This document shows, piece by piece, positions 43,244-46,360 of a DNA stretch of 46,360 nucleotides. Numbering within the stretch: position 1 is the first letter of the stretch; each line of letters starts with the position of its first letter. The DNA comes from Acidobacteriota bacterium (GTDB taxonomy: Bacteria > Acidobacteriota > Vicinamibacteria > Vicinamibacterales > UBA2999). The position numbers and the translations under genes were made by a program. The DNA lies in the NCBI GenBank assembly GCA_023265015.1, contig JAHFUO010000015.1:1-46360 (forward strand), in the 5' to 3' direction. The notes beneath the pieces are model-generated. The model was given only the letters and a program-made list of their open reading frames with translations, ran no database searches and had not been told where the DNA came from.

Positions 43244-44216
43244 CCGGCTCGCAGGTCGCCGCATCCTGGTCGGCGGCGGCGGCGGCTTCTTCGGCTCGTA
43301 CCTCGTGCCGCGGTTCGTCGAAGCAGGTGCCCACGTGACCGTCGTCGATAACCTTGAAAACGGCGAACGATCAGCGCTGGACGGTGTTCGCGACGACATC
43401 ACGTTTGTTGAAGCCGACCTGCGCGATCGCGCGACTTGCGATCGGTTTTTGCGTGGCGTCGACATCTTCGTCAACCTCGCCGCGAACGCCTCCGGCGTCG
43501 CGTTCAGCCGCGCGCATCACGGCGACATGCTGGTCGACAACGTGGTCTGCGGCCTTGTGCCGCTGCAGGCGGCGGCGCGTCACGCCGTGCCGCACGTCGT
43601 GCTGACCAGCTCGTCGTGCGTCTATCCGGACGATGCGCCGGTGCCGACGCCCGAACTGGACCCGTTCGTCGGAGCTCCCGAGCAGGTGAACGAAGGGTAC
43701 GGATGGGCGAAGCGGATTCACGAGCTTGCCGGCAATTACTTCGCCCGTGGGCGTGGGATGAAGCTGACGATCCTGAGGCCGTTCAACATGTATGGCGGCA
43801 ACTATCCGTGGCGCTCGAACGAGAAAGCGCACGTCATCCCCTCGCTTGTCAAGCGCGTGCTCGATGGGGAAGATCCGCTTGTCGTGTGGGGGTCTGGACA
43901 GCAGCGCCGCAACTTCCTCCACGGGAGCGATGCGGCTGAACTGGTACTGCGGATCATTGCCAGTGGTGCGGAGGGACCGGTCAACGTCGGCTACGAGGAG
44001 GACACGAGCATCGCGGATCTCGTGGCGTTGATCTGCGAGGTCACCGGACGGCATCCACAGATCGTGTTCGACCGCAGCAGACCCGACGGTCAGGCCAGAA
44101 AATCGGCAGACTCGACCCGTCTCCGTGCGCTGACGGATAACTATGTCCCCAAGGTCTCGCTGCGGGCAGGCATCGAAGAAATGGTGAGCTGGTACCAAGC
44201 CAACTTCGCCGTCTAA
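43236..44216 (+). CDS. NAD-dependent epimerase/reductase, GDP-fucose-synthase-like SDR
   Basis: The 326-residue product starts at GTG 43236 (GTG 43209 is also possible). The Rossmann motif is LVGGGGGFFGSYL, where a run of five GGC codons replaces the common TGGAGFIG. It keeps SSSCVYPDDAP, the YGWAKRIHE pair (YxxxK) and RPFNMYGGNYPW, features of GDP-L-fucose synthase and related 3,5-epimerase/4-reductases. The donor sugar is unknown. It is the last gene of this operon and converges with the glycosyltransferase gene three bases later. Confidence 0.83.
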   Translation: MSNRLAGRRILVGGGGGFFGSYLVPRFVEAGAHVTVVDNLENGERSALDGVRDDITFVEADLRDRATCDRFLRGVDIFVNLAANASGVAFSRAHHGDMLVDNVVCGLVPLQAAARHAVPHVVLTSSSCVYPDDAPVPTPELDPFVGAPEQVNEGYGWAKRIHELAGNYFARGRGMKLTILRPFNMYGGNYPWRSNEKAHVIPSLVKRVLDGEDPLVVWGSGQQRRNFLHGSDAAELVLRIIASGAEGPVNVGYEEDTSIADLVALICEVTGRHPQIVFDRSRPDGQARKSADSTRLRALTDNYVPKVSLRAGIEEMVSWYQANFAV

Positions 44217-44219
44217 AAC

Positions 44220-45203
44220 TTAGAGCTCCTTCGCCTCAGCCGCCCCTCCTGGTCTCCTCAACGGCAGCACGACGCGCCGCAGATCGGCGATCGGCGGCAC
44301 CGCCTTCCAGTCGAAGTCCAGATAACGCGCGCCCCCACGCAATTCCCGCTCGGGCGCGTGTCCCAATCCCCAGTTCTCCGGGTTGTCGTACACGACAGTG
44401 CGGGACGCCCATCGCCGCTTGCCCCACGCCGCCTCCGCGGCCGCGCCTTCGAGGACCGTCTTCGAGATGCGGTAGCTGCCGGGATGATTCACATGATAGA
44501 CAGGGCTGCCGAGGTCGACGATGCGATAGCCACACCCGTATGCCTTGACGAGGAAATTGTGGTCCACGCCGGCGCGGGCCGCCCGGTACACCTCGTTGTA
44601 GCCCCGGAGCTGACGCCAACTGCCGCGATCGATGAGCACGAAATCCCCAGAACCGCCGGCGTAGAACGGCGGCTCGAGCGTCGGGCGGTGCGCGTGGCTC
44701 GACGCATCCTCGAGCCCTTCCCACGTCACACGACTCTGGTCGGTGCCAAGCGCCAGATCGATACGCGCCGCGCGGTACACGACGTTGGCCTCGAGGGCGC
44801 CCCCGGCAAGCGCGTCAACGACCCCGCGGCTGAAGAAGATGTCGGTGTTGGTGACCAGCACCACGCCCCCCCGCGCCCGGCGAATCCCGACGTTCTTGGC
44901 GACGTACTCGAGGTAATCGAGCTTTGGATTCAACGTGTACGCGCCGTGGTACTGCCGGTCGACGAGGTAGCCGCGGAAGCGCTCGGCAGGGATATCGGGG
45001 AGCTCCGCGCGTGTGAGCTCGATCAGGGTAGGTCGCCCTTGAATGGGGTTCCACTCAACGAGGATCACCTCGCATGAGATGTGGCGCTCACTGATCGCTC
45101 CCCAGTTGAAGCGAAGCGTTCGAACCAGCCGGGTGTTGAAATCGCCGCCGTAGTTGTCGTTGCGGCCGGTAAGGACGATGGAGAGATCGGGCGACTCAGT
45201 CAC
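44220..45203 (-). CDS. Glycosyltransferase, GT2/GT-A-like
   Basis: The 327-residue product begins SPDLSIVLTGRNDNYGG, the first strand of a GT-A fold, and has LVTNTDIFFSRG as the likely metal-binding DxD-equivalent, with only one clear Asp. Later strands include GGSGDFVLIDRGSW and a VDHNFLVKAYGCGYRI segment typical of GT2 proteins that receive large substrates. GTG 45203 overlaps the upstream stop by eight bases. The sugar and acceptor are not predictable. Confidence 0.78.
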   Translation of the reverse strand: MTESPDLSIVLTGRNDNYGGDFNTRLVRTLRFNWGAISERHISCEVILVEWNPIQGRPTLIELTRAELPDIPAERFRGYLVDRQYHGAYTLNPKLDYLEYVAKNVGIRRARGGVVLVTNTDIFFSRGVVDALAGGALEANVVYRAARIDLALGTDQSRVTWEGLEDASSHAHRPTLEPPFYAGGSGDFVLIDRGSWRQLRGYNEVYRAARAGVDHNFLVKAYGCGYRIVDLGSPVYHVNHPGSYRISKTVLEGAAAEAAWGKRRWASRTVVYDNPENWGLGHAPERELRGGARYLDFDWKAVPPIADLRRVVLPLRRPGGAAEAKEL

Positions 45204-45666
45204 GCGCGCGCCTGGTGTACGTGTCGGCGAGCCGGTAGCCGCCGGCAACGATGCACCCCGCGAGCGCGACGATCAATGCCCAGCGCAGCAGCGGCTGCCT
45301 CAGGCCTGGCGTTCGATCCGCCACCCACATCCACTGCCGGCTGTATTGGGCAGTCGCGAAGGGCACCTCGAACTTCTCTCGATCGAGGTCGCCGGTATCG
45401 GCGACCTCGGGATCCTTGATCATCGCTTCGATGTTCCGGCGGCTCGTATCGAGCAGCACGTAGGAATAAGACAGGCCTTCGGGCGCAGCCGCGTCGGTCA
45501 GCCGATACGTCATCTCGAGGAAGGCCCGTCGCATGTCGCTGGTGCCATCGCGCCACCGCACGCGGATTCCCGGCGCCGGCTCGTAGGTCGCGTTGTACGC
45601 GACGCGGAGCGCGATGAGGCCGGCAAGACCCACGATCAGCAGAAGCCACGCGCCCGCCCGCCTCAT
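45196..45666 (-). CDS. Two-helix membrane protein of unknown function
   Basis: The 156-residue product has helices at about 5-22 and 128-146 with a 100-residue soluble middle part containing MTYRLTDAA and VPFATAQYSRQWMWVADRT. No domain is recognised. It ends in a basic tail. It is two-step coupled: its ATG abuts the stop of the coiled-coil gene upstream and its stop overlaps the glycosyltransferase start. Confidence 0.7.
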   Translation of the reverse strand: MRRAGAWLLLIVGLAGLIALRVAYNATYEPAPGIRVRWRDGTSDMRRAFLEMTYRLTDAAAPEGLSYSYVLLDTSRRNIEAMIKDPEVADTGDLDREKFEVPFATAQYSRQWMWVADRTPGLRQPLLRWALIVALAGCIVAGGYRLADTYTRRARD

Positions 45667-46020
45667 CTACTCGAGCTCCTCGAGCGCCTTCAGACGCGCA
45701 TGACCCTCGTCGGTGGCTCGAGCTACTCCGTTCATCCGGCCTTCGAGCTCGGACACAAGCGCGCGCAGGTCCGCGGTCATCGACATGAGCCCTTCGAGCA
45801 GCGCCCGCATGGCGATGGCATCCCCTTCATCGCATGCTGCACGCGTGGCGCGCTCCTGCAGCAGCGCCGCGACGTCGCGCAGTCGATCGAGCGCGGAGGG
45901 ACCTCGATCGGCGGGGGATTCCGTGCGTTCCCGCGCTGCGGCGCCACGGCCGTCCTGGAGGCCGTCAAGCAGGCGCTCGAGGCGCGCGATGCGCGCGGGC
46001 AGATCGTTGGAGTGGGTCAC
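45667..46020 (-). CDS. Coiled-coil protein of unknown function
   Basis: The 117-residue product starts with GTG 46020 and is mostly helical: ARIARLERLLDGLQDG, then ALDRLRDVAALLQERAT and DLRALVSELEGRMNGV, heptad-like with Leu at regular intervals. There is no signal or membrane helix. It lies first in a minus-strand operon and is divergent from another coiled-coil gene 31 bp away. Confidence 0.6.
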   Translation of the reverse strand: MTHSNDLPARIARLERLLDGLQDGRGAAARERTESPADRGPSALDRLRDVAALLQERATRAACDEGDAIAMRALLEGLMSMTADLRALVSELEGRMNGVARATDEGHARLKALEELE

Positions 46021-46051
46021 GGAGGATCTGGGCCGTGTAGTATATCTTGGG
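46021..46051. promoter_or_regulatory. Short divergent start region between two coiled-coil genes
   Basis: Only 31 bp separate GTG 46020 (minus) and ATG 46052 (plus). The stretch contains GTAGTATATCTTGGG. It is too short for two full promoters, so at least one promoter must overlap a coding region. Confidence 0.3.
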
Positions 46052-46360
46052 ATGCTGGATCGACTGCTCGGGCAGCTGCCGGTACGCGCGTCACGGCTGA
46101 GGAGTGCCGCGGAACAACTCCGGAAATGCGAGGCACGCGTCGAGGAGCTCAGGGCGTCGCTCGAGAAGACGCGCGCCGGATCGCAGGAGTGGAAGGCGAA
46201 AGCCGACGAGGCGGGGCAGCGCGCCGCCGCCGCCCGGGATGAGGTCGCACAGCAGGCGAAGCAGATCGAGCGGATGCAGGCGCAGGACGCGCGAAAGGAA
46301 GAGCAGCAGCAGCGCGAGATCGATCAGCTGCGCGCGCGCATTGCCGACCTCACCGAGAAG
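46052..46360 (+). CDS. Coiled-coil protein, 3' end outside window
   Basis: The frame is open from ATG 46052 to the right edge (103 residues, no stop). After a short start (MLDRLLGQLPVRAS) it is a nearly continuous charged helix rich in Glu, Gln, Lys, Arg and Ala, with heptad-like spacing, as in long scaffold or tethering proteins; no family can be named. It could belong with the glycan machinery or begin a different locus. Confidence 0.6.
   Translation, partial: MLDRLLGQLPVRASRLRSAAEQLRKCEARVEELRASLEKTRAGSQEWKAKADEAGQRAAAARDEVAQQAKQIERMQAQDARKEEQQQREIDQLRARIADLTEK

Noticed and set aside
43270-43286. GGC trinucleotide run as a phase-variable microsatellite
   Set aside because: Only about five units, in frame, and it encodes the glycine-rich Rossmann loop, so it is more simply explained as a functional motif.

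Overview
The window is about 46 kb of high-GC bacterial DNA that is almost entirely coding and almost entirely devoted to a surface polysaccharide or glycoconjugate. Several things point to a Gram-negative bacterium: an ABC-2 polysaccharide exporter pair, ADP-heptose-type sugar enzymes, a polysaccharide deacetylase and amidotransferase of the kind found beside exosortase loci, and a membrane 4,6-dehydratase. Acidobacteriota would fit the mix and the base composition, but no marker gene is present and this is a guess. No rRNA, tRNA, CRISPR, insertion sequence or phage gene was recognised.

Layout. (1) 1-5774, minus strand: a very large membrane protein that runs off the left edge and ends in near-identical 191-residue repeats (573 bp each), then a membrane-anchored SGNH hydrolase carrying a related C-terminal domain, then a small and possibly eroded ORF. 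(2) 5783-17964, plus strand: a tightly packed sugar operon with a GmhA-type isomerase, GmhB-type phosphatase, transaldolase, two epimerases, a nucleotidyltransferase-kinase fusion in reversed domain order, a Gfo/Idh/MocA oxidoreductase, a UDP-glucose-dehydrogenase relative without its catalytic cysteine, a reductase-like SDR, a methyltransferase, a split transketolase and another epimerase. (3) 17982-30654, minus strand: Nudix hydrolase, Wzt/Wzm exporter, an unknown protein, GT4, a C-methyltransferase of the sugar-branching type, an epimerase, a LIC12192-family 'sporadic carbohydrate cluster' protein, its partner 2OG-Fe(II) oxygenase, a second SGNH hydrolase, an FkbM methyltransferase and a 522-residue unknown. 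(4) 30846-44216, plus strand: TPR protein, PglF/WbpM-type dehydratase, deacetylase, methyltransferase, asparagine-synthase-like amidotransferase, a GT4 fused to a phosphoglycosyl transferase, PglD-type acyltransferase, PglE-type aminotransferase, a DUF2142-like membrane protein, a small membrane protein and an epimerase. (5) 44220-46020, minus strand: glycosyltransferase, two-helix membrane protein and a coiled-coil protein, followed by a divergent, truncated coiled-coil gene.

How it may work together (inference). Regions 2 and 3 look like one pathway making an unusual nucleotide-activated heptose or octose. That sugar would then be oxidised, epimerised, C-methylated and perhaps extended by a two-carbon unit, and oxidised further by the 2OG enzyme. 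The dedicated transaldolase next to the isomerase, phosphatase, kinase and nucleotidyltransferase recalls the octose route of lincosamide biosynthesis. Region 4 holds a complete bacillosamine-type set (dehydratase, aminotransferase, acetyltransferase, phosphoglycosyl transferase) that could start the glycan on undecaprenyl phosphate, with Wzm/Wzt as the only exporter in view. The two SGNH hydrolases and the repeat protein share a C-terminal domain and may modify or bind the finished glycan outside the cytoplasm. Stop and start codons overlap at many junctions, which suggests translationally coupled operons.
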